A DNA stretch of 64,000 nucleotides from an uncultured Caryophanales bacterium (GTDB taxonomy: Bacteria; Bacillota_I; Bacilli_A; RFN20; CAG-826): NCBI GenBank assembly GCA_946612115.1, contig CAMOEI010000003.1:81718-145717 (forward strand), written 5' to 3'. Each line of letters begins with the position of its first letter. Position 1 is the first letter of the stretch. The position numbers were made by a program, and so were the translations under genes. The notes under the pieces are model-generated. The model made no database searches. It was given only the letters and a program-made list of their open reading frames with translations, and was not told the origin of the DNA. Below, in pieces: positions 9,392 to 18,195 of the stretch.

Positions 9392-10948
9392 TTAATAACG
9401 TTTTGTGAACTTATTTAAGTGACGATAAACATGCTTCAATCTTGGGAACATTTTTAGATACACCTTTCGATAAAGTTCTTCATATTGTTGATGAGCAACT
9501 TCATTAGGAGAGAAGGTATCAGTTTTATGACTCATCGCCTCCATTGCTTCTTGGATATTATTAAATTCTCCAGCAGCGGTAAAGACACTGATAGCCTCAC
9601 CTAAAGATGTTGTTTCATAGGTTTGCACTCTACTAACTGGAAGGCCAAAGATATCCGCGGTAATTTGACAAATCGCATCGCTTTGACTACCTCCTCCTGA
9701 AATTCTTAATTCTTTAACTTTATGTCTTTGAGAATGTTCAATGGACTCCAATCCTTCTTTTAAGGCATAGCCAATTCCTTCAATAATTGCGCGATATAAG
9801 TGTTCACGAGTGTGGATATCGCTAAATCCGATGATTCCACCTTTTGCTAAAGGTCTTCTTAGTCCTGGTCCCCAATATGGTTGAAGGACTAATCCATCAC
9901 TTCCTGGTGGAATCTTGGATAAGTTTTTATTCAATAATTCCTCAACCGCCATACTTTGGATTTTGGATTCATCAATTAATTCACTAGCGAAGTTTTTGCT
10001 AAACCATGAAAGCATCCAATATCCTCGATAGACTTGAACCTCCATGTTATACCATCCTTTTGTGGCAGCTGGATAAGCTGGTAAGAATGGTTCTGGTTCA
10101 TGATATTTTTGATTACTTACTTCAATGGTGGATGCGGTTCCATAAGAAATCGCTCCAATAGATTTATCTAGAGCGCCTAATCCTAATGTTTCACAAGCTT
10201 TATCACTACCAGAAGCATAGAGCTTAATTCCTTCTGGTAAACCAGTTTCCTTACAAATCTCACTAGAAATATTTCCGATTACTTCTCCTGGTTGTTTTAA
10301 TTCAAAGAGCATTCTTTTTGGAATTCCAAAAATACATCCTTTAAGAGCTTTTTCTCCATACCATTTTCTAGATTTGAAATTAATTGGATAGTGACCAGTC
10401 AAGTTAGCAGCGGAATCCACTAGTTGACCAGTTAACTTATAAGTTAAATATGTAGAAATATTGACGTATTTATCAACTTTAGACCAAACTTCTGGTTCAT
10501 TTTCTTTAATCCAGTGCGCCATAGTGCGGCTACGATTTAATTTAATCGTATCGCCCATACCAACTAATCTAAATAATGCGCGATAAGTTAAAGGAATTCT
10601 CTCTTTTGCTTTCGCCATTCTTTGATCTAGCCAGAGAATTGAATCTCTAACTGGTTTCATCTCTTTATCTAATTGAACAGAAGAATCTCTAAATGTCGAA
10701 ATAGTGGAACCGATAATTCTATCTAGTTTATCTTTATTTGATTTCACTAATTCTTTTAAACATTCAACAAGGTTTTTATAGTAAAAATCTGGATCTTGTT
10801 CAGCATAACCTTTTTCCTTTGAAAAATATGGTGGGTCATATTTTCTTTTAACAATACCTTCGCACTCTCCTTTTTTGTTAAAAAGAGCGGTTCTTAATGA
10901 TTGTGTACCAAAATCAATTGTTAACACTAAAGGGGATTTTTCGCTCAT
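9392..10948 (-). CDS. FGGY-family carbohydrate kinase
   Basis: LVLTIDFGTQSLRTALFNKKGE, GAISYGTASTIEVSN, LRISGGGSQSDAICQITADIFGLPVSRVQTYETTSLGEA. The start is more likely the internal ATG at 10948 (MSEKSPLV, preceded by a GAGG-type SD) than the ORF-track start at 11014. Confidence 0.88.
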   Translation of the reverse strand: MSEKSPLVLTIDFGTQSLRTALFNKKGECEGIVKRKYDPPYFSKEKGYAEQDPDFYYKNLVECLKELVKSNKDKLDRIIGSTISTFRDSSVQLDKEMKPVRDSILWLDQRMAKAKERIPLTYRALFRLVGMGDTIKLNRSRTMAHWIKENEPEVWSKVDKYVNISTYLTYKLTGQLVDSAANLTGHYPINFKSRKWYGEKALKGCIFGIPKRMLFELKQPGEVIGNISSEICKETGLPEGIKLYASGSDKACETLGLGALDKSIGAISYGTASTIEVSNQKYHEPEPFLPAYPAATKGWYNMEVQVYRGYWMLSWFSKNFASELIDESKIQSMAVEELLNKNLSKIPPGSDGLVLQPYWGPGLRRPLAKGGIIGFSDIHTREHLYRAIIEGIGYALKEGLESIEHSQRHKVKELRISGGGSQSDAICQITADIFGLPVSRVQTYETTSLGEAISVFTAAGEFNNIQEAMEAMSHKTDTFSPNEVAHQQYEELYRKVYLKMFPRLKHVYRHLNKFTKRY

Positions 10949-11016
10949 AGTAATTTCCTCACTATCTATTATTTTACACGCAAATAGACGAAAACTTTGA
11001 AAAATTATTACCAAAC

Positions 11017-11030
11017 TAGAACTAGTTCTA
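11017..11030. repeat. Perfect 14-bp palindrome TAGAACTAGTTCTA; candidate operator
   Basis: Self-complementary sequence upstream of the FGGY kinase gene. Confidence 0.45.
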
Positions 11031-11078
11031 AATATTTAATAGAAAAATATTTTTTAAATTTTCCCAAAAATCTCCCTA

Positions 11079-11099
11079 GGAAATCTTTATAAGATTTCC
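11079..11099. repeat. Perfect inverted repeat GGAAATCTT-TAT-AAGATTTCC upstream of the ATA-start ORF
   Basis: 9-bp arms, 3-nt centre; just upstream of AGGAGG. Confidence 0.5.
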
Positions 11100-11120
11100 A
11101 TTATATATAGGAGGACATTT

Positions 11121-11657
11121 ATAATAAAAACACTAAATATCAAATCTAGAAAAAACTGTATTGACTATCTTTTTAAGCTAAAAAATCGAAGGAAAAACGT
11201 ACCTATCGACATAAGAATCAAAAACACCAACTTAATCCAATTAAACGATTTACTAAACAAGAAAATATTTAGGAAAAACGACCTCTTTGTTAATTCAGAT
11301 ACACTGTGGCAAATAACGCAACCCAAGGGAAAGACAAGATCCCACAATCCGCACAATTTAAGCCCTGAAGAAATAATTGATGCCCTATCATCCATGAATA
11401 ATCTTTTTGCAATGTTTAAAAGCAATAATAGATATGGATTATTGACTAGTATTATAGCGAAAAACGGTCAACCGATTTTATTAGTTATCGAAATAGGAGC
11501 TGGATTAATAGGGGATTTAAATGCAAATATAAATAAATTTGTTACAATGTATCAAATCAAAGATTTAAAACAAAAACTAAACTCAATTAATAAAGATGAT
11601 TTTTTATATCTAAATAATTCACTAAAATCAATTATAAACAAAAAGCCTCTTAACTAA
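11121..11657 (+). CDS. MuF-C/PBECR-like (BECR-fold nuclease-like) protein, apparently with non-canonical ATA start
   Basis: Frame is open from 11121 to 11657; AGGAGG at 11108-11113 gives good SD spacing to ATA at 11121; no ATG/GTG/TTG available before 11394 in this frame. C-terminal pattern HNLSPEEIIDALSSMNNLFAMFKSNNRYGLLTSIIAKNGQPILLVIEIG...FVTMYQIKDLKQKLNSI resembles MuF-C type domains. Confidence 0.5.
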   Translation: MIKTLNIKSRKNCIDYLFKLKNRRKNVPIDIRIKNTNLIQLNDLLNKKIFRKNDLFVNSDTLWQITQPKGKTRSHNPHNLSPEEIIDALSSMNNLFAMFKSNNRYGLLTSIIAKNGQPILLVIEIGAGLIGDLNANINKFVTMYQIKDLKQKLNSINKDDFLYLNNSLKSIINKKPLN

Positions 11658-11812
11658 GAGATTGTTTAACGGAATGCTGACCGATACGAAGGGCCAATCC
11701 CAGCTACCTGATATCAGCTAACGTGAGGGAAACATTATCAATGCCATCTCATCGCTACTTATCTCGAAGCATCTAGTTAAGTGACCGTGACTCACGGTTT
11801 TGCCTAGCTAAA
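11638..11812 (-). ncRNA. Standalone structured ncRNA, copy 1 of a tandem pair, class not recognised
   Basis: Minus-strand promoter TTTACA-17bp-TATTAT (plus coordinates 11839-11844 / 11816-11821). Shares conserved blocks with copy 2 (CGTGANTCACGG hairpin, GATGCTYC-AGATRAGTAGC, GCTGATATCAGG, CGTATCGGTCAGCATTC). Ends in an intrinsic terminator CTCTTAGTTAAGAGGCTTTTTG. Confidence 0.75.
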
Positions 11813-11845
11813 AATATAATATAACGCTCAAAAAATTTTGTAAAC

Positions 11846-12026
11846 AAAAAGCCTCTCAATTGAGAGACTTGTTGGTTAGAATGCTGACCGATACGGGGCT
11901 CCAATTGCCCTAACCTGATATCAGCTGACACGGAGCAGGCACGATTGGTTACGTGTACACCCCCGAGCTACTCATCTAGGAGCATCCTTCAAATTCGCCG
12001 TGAATCACGACCTTATCCGGCTAATT
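11846..12026 (-). ncRNA. Standalone structured ncRNA, copy 2 of a tandem pair, class not recognised
   Basis: Minus-strand promoter TTGATT-17bp-TATGAT (plus 12053-12058 / 12030-12035); same conserved blocks as copy 1; terminator GTCTCTCAATTGAGAGGCTTTTTG. Confidence 0.75.
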
Positions 12027-12192
12027 CTCATCATAGATGATTCTTTTTTTCTAATCAACAGTTATGAATAAAAATAGAAAGATTTTCAATTTTTTTCATT
12101 TGTGTTTTTTTCTCAATGTGTATGTGTGATAAAATATATGACGCTGGTGAGCGAACGTAATGCTCACTTTCTCGCCTATTAGGAGGAAAATT

Positions 12193-14838
12193 ATGGCTGA
12201 AAAGAAATACGTTTACCCCTTTGATGAAGCTTATGGTTTAGGTAAGGAACTCTTAGGAGGTAAAGGTGCTGGTTTAGCTGAAATGATTCACATTGGTGTC
12301 CCAGTCCCAGAAGGATTCACCATCACAACAGAAGCCTGCACACTCTATTATGAAAGTGGAAAACAAATCCCTGAATTCGTCCAAAAACAAATCTTCACCG
12401 CAATCGAAGGTGTTGAAAAGAAAACTGGAAAGAAATTCGGTGGAGACCACAACCCATTATTAGTTTCCGTCCGTTCTGGTGCTAGAGTCTCTATGCCAGG
12501 TATGATGGACACCATCTTAAACTTAGGTTTAAATGAACAAACATGTGCTGCATTAGCAAAAGAAACTAACAATGAAAGATTTGCGATGGATTCCTATCGT
12601 AGATTCATCCTTATGTTCACAAACATCGCCAAAGGTCACCCAAGAACTGACATGGATAAGATGCTTGATGATCTTAAGAAATCCAGAGGTTACAAATTAG
12701 ATACAGAAGTAACCACAGAAGAATTAAAAGACTTAGTTAAGAGATACAAGGAATACTACAAGAAAGTCTTCGGTGAAGAATTCCCAAGTGATCCACGTGT
12801 CCAATTAATGGAAGCTGTTGCTGCGGTCTTCAGATCCTGGGACAACCCAAGAGCGAACATCTACCGTATGCAATACTCAATCCCATATTCATGGGGAACC
12901 GCTGTTAACGTTCAATCAATGGCGTTCGGTAATAAAGGCGAAACTTCCGGTACCGGTGTTGCTTTCTCAAGAAACGCTGCTACTGGTGAAAAGGAAATCT
13001 CTGCTGAATATTTACCAAATGCACAAGGTGAAGACGTTGTCGCAGGTATTCGTACTCCATTACACATCGACGAACTCAAAAGACGTATGCCAGAAGTATA
13101 CGAACAATTCGTCAAAACAATTAAAAACATGGAACTCCATTATCGCGATATGCAAGATATGGAATTCACCGTTGAAGAAGGAAAACTCTACTTCTTACAA
13201 ACTAGAAGTGGTAAGAGAACTCCTGCCGCAGCCTTAAAAATGGCCTGTGATATGGTCGATGAAGGCTTAATCACCAAAGAAGAAGCCGTCTTAAGAATTG
13301 ACCCAGTTTCCTTCGACAAATTATTATTACCAAACTTCGATAAAGACGAATTAGCCGCTGCTCAAGCTAGATTAATTGCCAAAGGCAACCCAGCTGGCCC
13401 AGGAGCAGGAACAGGTGCTATCGCCTTCACTGCTGAAGAAGCAGAACAAAGACACGCTGCCGGAGAAAAAGTTGTTCTCGTTAGAGCAGAAACCTCTCCA
13501 GAAGACTTAGCAGGTATGATCGCTTGTGAAGGTATTCTCACCATGAGAGGTGGCATGACTTCTCACGCTGCTGTCGTTGCTAGAGGTATGGGTAAATGCT
13601 GTATCACCGGTTGTGCTGCTGCATTAATCGATGAAGAAGCAAGAACCTTAACAATCAATGGTAAGGTTTACACCGATAAGGATGTCTTATCCTTAGATGG
13701 TTCCACAGGTAGTGTCTACGCTGGTGATATTAAGAAAGTTGCACCAGACCTCTCCAGTGGTAACTTCGGAAGACTCATGAAATGGGTTGATGATGCTAGA
13801 CAAATGAAAGTCAGAACTAACGCTGATACTCCAAGAGATGCACATCAAGCCAAACTCTTCGGTGCTGAAGGTATTGGACTTTGCCGTACAGAACATATGT
13901 TCTTCGATAAAGACAAGATCTTCTCCTTCAGAAAGATGATTCTTGCTGAAACCAAAGAAGAAAGAGTTGCCGCTTTAGCGGAAATCGAACCATTACAACA
14001 AAAAGACTTTGAAGGTTTATTCGAAGAAATGAACGGATTAAATGTTAACGTTCGTTTACTCGATCCACCTCTACACGAATTCTTACCTCAAGAAGAAGAC
14101 AAGATTGAAGAACTTGCTAAAGCAACAGGCCACTCAGTCGAATTCATTCACAAGAGAATTGAAGAATTACATGAATTCAACCCAATGATGGGTCATAGAG
14201 GATGCCGTTTAGACGTCTCCTATCCAGAAATTGGTGAAATGCAAACCCGCGCTATCGTTAAAGCTGCTATTGCAGTTAATGCTAGAAAAGGTTTACACAT
14301 CGAACCAGAAATCATGATTCCATTAACCTTAGACCTCAAGGAATTCAAATTCGTTAAAGCGATTGTCACAAAGACCGCTGATGAAGTCATTAAGGAAGCT
14401 GGAGTTAACATGAAATATCATGTCGGTACCATGATTGAAATTCCACGTGCTGCTCTTCTTTCTGGAGAGATTGCCGAGGAAGCTGAATTCTTCTCATTTG
14501 GTACAAATGACTTAACTCAAATGACCTTTGGATTCTCTAGAGATGACGCTAGTAAATTCTTACCAGAATACTACAGCAACAAAATCTTTGAAGAAGATCC
14601 ATTCAAGACCTTAGATACCCATGGTGTTGGACGTCTTATCAAACTCTCCGTTAAAGAGGGTAGAGAAACTAGACCAGAACTCCACGTTGGTGTCTGTGGT
14701 GAAACTGGTGGAGAACCAAATTCCATCCAATTCTATCATGACGTTGGATTAGACTATGTCTCCTGTTCACCATTCCGTGTCCCAGTCGCTAGATTAGCCG
14801 CTGCTCAAGCTGCGATTAGACACCCAAGAAATAAATAG
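12193..14838 (+). CDS. ppdK: Pyruvate, phosphate dikinase
   Basis: VYPFDEAYGLGKELLGGKGAGLAEM, GGMTSHAAVVARGMGKCCITGC, GICRTEHMFF-like GLCRTEHMFF, GVCGETGGEP. AGGAGG precedes ATG at 12193, so the ORF-track start at 12160 is probably too early. Confidence 0.97.
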   Translation: MAEKKYVYPFDEAYGLGKELLGGKGAGLAEMIHIGVPVPEGFTITTEACTLYYESGKQIPEFVQKQIFTAIEGVEKKTGKKFGGDHNPLLVSVRSGARVSMPGMMDTILNLGLNEQTCAALAKETNNERFAMDSYRRFILMFTNIAKGHPRTDMDKMLDDLKKSRGYKLDTEVTTEELKDLVKRYKEYYKKVFGEEFPSDPRVQLMEAVAAVFRSWDNPRANIYRMQYSIPYSWGTAVNVQSMAFGNKGETSGTGVAFSRNAATGEKEISAEYLPNAQGEDVVAGIRTPLHIDELKRRMPEVYEQFVKTIKNMELHYRDMQDMEFTVEEGKLYFLQTRSGKRTPAAALKMACDMVDEGLITKEEAVLRIDPVSFDKLLLPNFDKDELAAAQARLIAKGNPAGPGAGTGAIAFTAEEAEQRHAAGEKVVLVRAETSPEDLAGMIACEGILTMRGGMTSHAAVVARGMGKCCITGCAAALIDEEARTLTINGKVYTDKDVLSLDGSTGSVYAGDIKKVAPDLSSGNFGRLMKWVDDARQMKVRTNADTPRDAHQAKLFGAEGIGLCRTEHMFFDKDKIFSFRKMILAETKEERVAALAEIEPLQQKDFEGLFEEMNGLNVNVRLLDPPLHEFLPQEEDKIEELAKATGHSVEFIHKRIEELHEFNPMMGHRGCRLDVSYPEIGEMQTRAIVKAAIAVNARKGLHIEPEIMIPLTLDLKEFKFVKAIVTKTADEVIKEAGVNMKYHVGTMIEIPRAALLSGEIAEEAEFFSFGTNDLTQMTFGFSRDDASKFLPEYYSNKIFEEDPFKTLDTHGVGRLIKLSVKEGRETRPELHVGVCGETGGEPNSIQFYHDVGLDYVSCSPFRVPVARLAAAQAAIRHPRNK

Positions 14839-14862
14839 TTTCTTTAAGCCAATTTATAAACT

Positions 14863-14893
14863 AACAGCCGCCTAAACCGCGGCTGTTTTTTTA
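14863..14893 (+). terminator. Intrinsic terminator of ppdK
   Basis: AACAGCCGC...GCGGCTGTT followed by T-run. Confidence 0.9.
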
Positions 14894-15039
14894 TATTTTA
14901 ATTAGGTATTTCAAGTGCAAATACACGCATTTCGCATACATAATTTTTAGCAAACTTGTTAAAAATTTATTTACACATGTGTGAGAAAGATTTATATTAA
15001 AAACAAATTTTTATTTTTCACGAAAGGAGAAAACAAGAC

Positions 15040-18000
15040 ATGAAAAAGAAATTTATCGTTCCAGTTGTCGCGTTAGCTCTTGGTACATCTTCGTTAGCAG
15101 GATGTAAGCAAAGTCCAGCTAAACCAAAAGCTCCAACACTAAGTTCGTTAAAATTTGATACGACAAGCGTACAAATGGAATATGTCTATGAAGCTACAGC
15201 TGTCTCTTTAGACGGATTAAAAGTTTACGCTGTTTATTCCGACGAGAGTGAAGTTGAAGTTTCAGATTACGTCTATGAACCGTCAGATTTAGTAATCACT
15301 AATGAAGATCGCGCAGGCGCAAAATTTGGTACAAAGAAGAAGGTCGCAATCACCTATCAAACCAAATCAAAGAACCTAGAGTTTACAATCAAACCAGAAG
15401 TCGTTGATTGGACAGAAGAAGAAAAAGCTCTTATGACTTCAAATCTTTTAGGAGTCGCGTTACCATTCAACCGCGCTCTTAAAAACAAAACTTACACAGT
15501 TGAATGGGATGCTACAGAAGAAACGCTTTATATTGATGCAGAAGGAACTTATGATCAAGACTCCTTAACTGCCTATAAAGCAACATTCTTATCCACAGAA
15601 GGATGGCAAACATCTACCCAAACATATGGAAACGGCAAAATCGTTAACTTCCAAAAAGAAGTTGCAAGAGAAGGCGAAGCTCCTGCAGTAGTTACTGGTG
15701 CATTCTCTGTTGTTGACAGAACAACAGGCACACCAGCAGAATCAGGCGACTTCGATTTATACGCTCGCGTTGAAGAACCATATGTTAAGGATTGGCCAGC
15801 TGCGACAGCATTAGATTATTCTAAAAAATATAGTAGTGATGCGGATCCTGATGTCTTACCAGCAGCAATCGCAGATTACTATGAAATCTATAGTGAAGCT
15901 GATCAAGGATTTGACGCTATTATTGGTTATACTTCAACCGATCCACAATATGCCCCAGCGGGATGGGGTGTCGGATTATCAGACCCAAGTGGATTCCAAC
16001 AATATATTTCGCCAAAAGAAAATTACGCTGTTTGGTATAAATTCAATGAAGCATCTAAATACTTTGTTGTTCAATTTGACAATTATTACAAACCAGCCAC
16101 AGAATGGCCAGCAGAACAAATCGCTGCATTAGTTGATGATTTTGCTTCTCAAGATTCAATTCCAGCATGGAATGGTGAAGCCAGCGAATACATGGTTAAC
16201 ACCGATGCAAAGCAAATTAGAGTCACTATGCCAGAAGGTACAACCACTGAACAATTATCAGCTGCCGCTACTGCATATAATGCCTACTTAGTGAGCGATG
16301 GACATTACGCACAAAGAACAAAAACTAATGGTTATGTTTCTGAACACTATGAATTAAGCGCTTACGCCGTTGCCTCTAATGGTTACGTCTTTATTATTGT
16401 TAACGCTGTTCAACCTAATGATTTATTTAAAGCAAAAGGTTTCTTCGGACAAGGTTCAACTGAATTATTACCAGAGGCCCTTGGAATTAATAACGTTGCT
16501 GACTATGCATCATTCTATGCAAATCAAGCCGGCACTGATTATGATTACGAGGCACCATATATCAAATTCTATGCAGAAGATGTTGCAACAAAGGTTGCCG
16601 AATTACAAAACACCTTATTAAATAACGGATACTTCTTATCCTATGTTGATGAATATAATGATAATCACTACTATTCACCAGCCCAAGAACTCGATATTTG
16701 TGTCTGGGCATCCTCAGCTGATGCAAGATTAGATATCGTTCATGTTGATAGCGAAGATAAATTATCAACAAGCGAATCGTTCCCAGCAGAAGAAGTCGCC
16801 GCTTTCTTAGGCGAAGGACACGCCAGTGTTCCTGCCCTTAGCGGTGCTTCAAATTACTTATATTCTGATAGTGAAACTTCATTTGAAGTCTTAGCGAGAT
16901 TTGAAAATGCTGAAGCTGCTGCGACTGCATTAGCAACTTATGGAAGTGGCTTATCAGATTACACCGCCAAAGGTGAAAACGTCTTTGTTTCTAATGACGG
17001 TTCAGTCACATTAACTTTATCCACCAACGGATCTTATGTTTCTATCGTTGTTGCAGATAGTGCGGTCTTCCCACTTGCTGGAATTAACGCATTCTTAGAC
17101 GAGGAATTTACAGAAGAACAAGTTCCAGTGATTGCTAAAGGAGAAGGAATCTTATTCTCCAGTAGTGAAGACGAATCAACTGGTGTTTACACTGTTTCAG
17201 TTACCTATGCAGCTGGAGCAGAAGCTGCCAGCGCTGCTAAAACAGCATATGAGGCTGCTTTAGTTGAAAAAGGATTTGCTGAAGCAAATGCTGGTAGTGG
17301 AGTTTATGGAAATACTTCTCTTGCTTTGAAAGTTGAAGTTTCTGTTGAAGGCGCTGTCTTAACAATTAAGTTCTCTTCTATCCTTGTTAATGCAATTAGT
17401 TCAACCTTCATTAACGAACAAGCAAAACTTACTTTCTCCCACTTACCATCAGTTTTAGTGAAATCAAAATATAGCGTTTCTAATGTCACATTTAATGATG
17501 GTTCATTCGGAGTAAAGATAGTTGCAAATGACGATTACAGTTCGGTTGGAGCTGTTGTTTCCGACGCCTTTGGCTCCGATACAGATAATTGGAATTATCG
17601 TGGAACTGATAGTTCTTACAAAACTTGGTATGTTTGTGATCAATTCCATAATGTTCATGTTGCTATTTATGCAGGATATGATTCGAGTAGCAACATCTGT
17701 GTCTTTATTAGATTCTATGTTTATTCAGTAGCTCAAGAAGCATTAAAAACTCTTGGAAAGACCATTCCTGAATTTGATGAATCAACAGCACTTAACAAAT
17801 ATGTCATGGACTATACCTTATATAACTATAAATTAGTCGATACAATGGTTTTATACCAAAATCAAGCTAGCGCTCAGGCTGCTTATGATGCATATATGTT
17901 GTTATTGACGGCCACCGAAGGTTATACAGTTATTGACGCCGATAAAGGTTTGTACACAAATACAGCCCTAGGAGAAGACTATGGCATCATAGTCAAAGTT

Positions 18001-18066
18001 ACAGAAGATGATGGAGACTATTATGTCGAAATCACAGTCGGTTTGCTTTCACTTCTCCAAGCATAA
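15040..18066 (+). CDS. Large lipoprotein with N-terminal bacterial Ig-like domain and divergent internal repeats
   Basis: Signal peptide with lipobox LAGC; LSSLKFDTTSVQMEYVYEATAVSLDGLKVYAVYSDESEVEVSDY resembles Big_3-type Ig-like domain; repeated ~100-aa units. Confidence 0.8.
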   Translation: MKKKFIVPVVALALGTSSLAGCKQSPAKPKAPTLSSLKFDTTSVQMEYVYEATAVSLDGLKVYAVYSDESEVEVSDYVYEPSDLVITNEDRAGAKFGTKKKVAITYQTKSKNLEFTIKPEVVDWTEEEKALMTSNLLGVALPFNRALKNKTYTVEWDATEETLYIDAEGTYDQDSLTAYKATFLSTEGWQTSTQTYGNGKIVNFQKEVAREGEAPAVVTGAFSVVDRTTGTPAESGDFDLYARVEEPYVKDWPAATALDYSKKYSSDADPDVLPAAIADYYEIYSEADQGFDAIIGYTSTDPQYAPAGWGVGLSDPSGFQQYISPKENYAVWYKFNEASKYFVVQFDNYYKPATEWPAEQIAALVDDFASQDSIPAWNGEASEYMVNTDAKQIRVTMPEGTTTEQLSAAATAYNAYLVSDGHYAQRTKTNGYVSEHYELSAYAVASNGYVFIIVNAVQPNDLFKAKGFFGQGSTELLPEALGINNVADYASFYANQAGTDYDYEAPYIKFYAEDVATKVAELQNTLLNNGYFLSYVDEYNDNHYYSPAQELDICVWASSADARLDIVHVDSEDKLSTSESFPAEEVAAFLGEGHASVPALSGASNYLYSDSETSFEVLARFENAEAAATALATYGSGLSDYTAKGENVFVSNDGSVTLTLSTNGSYVSIVVADSAVFPLAGINAFLDEEFTEEQVPVIAKGEGILFSSSEDESTGVYTVSVTYAAGAEAASAAKTAYEAALVEKGFAEANAGSGVYGNTSLALKVEVSVEGAVLTIKFSSILVNAISSTFINEQAKLTFSHLPSVLVKSKYSVSNVTFNDGSFGVKIVANDDYSSVGAVVSDAFGSDTDNWNYRGTDSSYKTWYVCDQFHNVHVAIYAGYDSSSNICVFIRFYVYSVAQEALKTLGKTIPEFDESTALNKYVMDYTLYNYKLVDTMVLYQNQASAQAAYDAYMLLLTATEGYTVIDADKGLYTNTALGEDYGIIVKVTEDDGDYYVEITVGLLSLLQA
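15780..17400 (+). repeat. About five divergent protein-level repeats of ~100 aa (~320 nt)
   Basis: Recurrent pattern (F/W)PAEqIaAfL...vPa..g.as.y......f.v......a.aa...Y...L...gy.........y.s......l......v.I.v at roughly 320-nt spacing. Confidence 0.55.
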
Positions 18067-18087
18067 TCTCTTATATTCAAACAATTA

Positions 18088-18115
18088 GACCAAGACCTCA
18101 AATCTTGGTCTTTTT
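18088..18115 (+). terminator. Intrinsic terminator
   Basis: GACCAAGA-CCTCAAA-TCTTGGTC followed by TTTTT. Confidence 0.9.
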
Positions 18116-18195
18116 ATATGCGCATGTAATACGAGCATTTGACAAAATATGTTCTAGTCATTTAGACTTTAAACATATTTTTGAGGTCAATTAAT

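Noticed and set aside
11638-12060. Riboswitch or leader RNA controlling the plus-strand ppdK gene
   Set aside because: Promoters and T-run terminators of both units are on the minus strand, pointing away from ppdK.
12348-14411. Antisense and out-of-frame ORFs inside ppdK
   Set aside because: Low-complexity shadow ORFs of a highly conserved gene.
15040-18066. Nucleotide-level tandem repeats in the large lipoprotein gene
   Set aside because: The periodicity is visible only at protein level; the DNA units are too divergent for simple tandem repeats.
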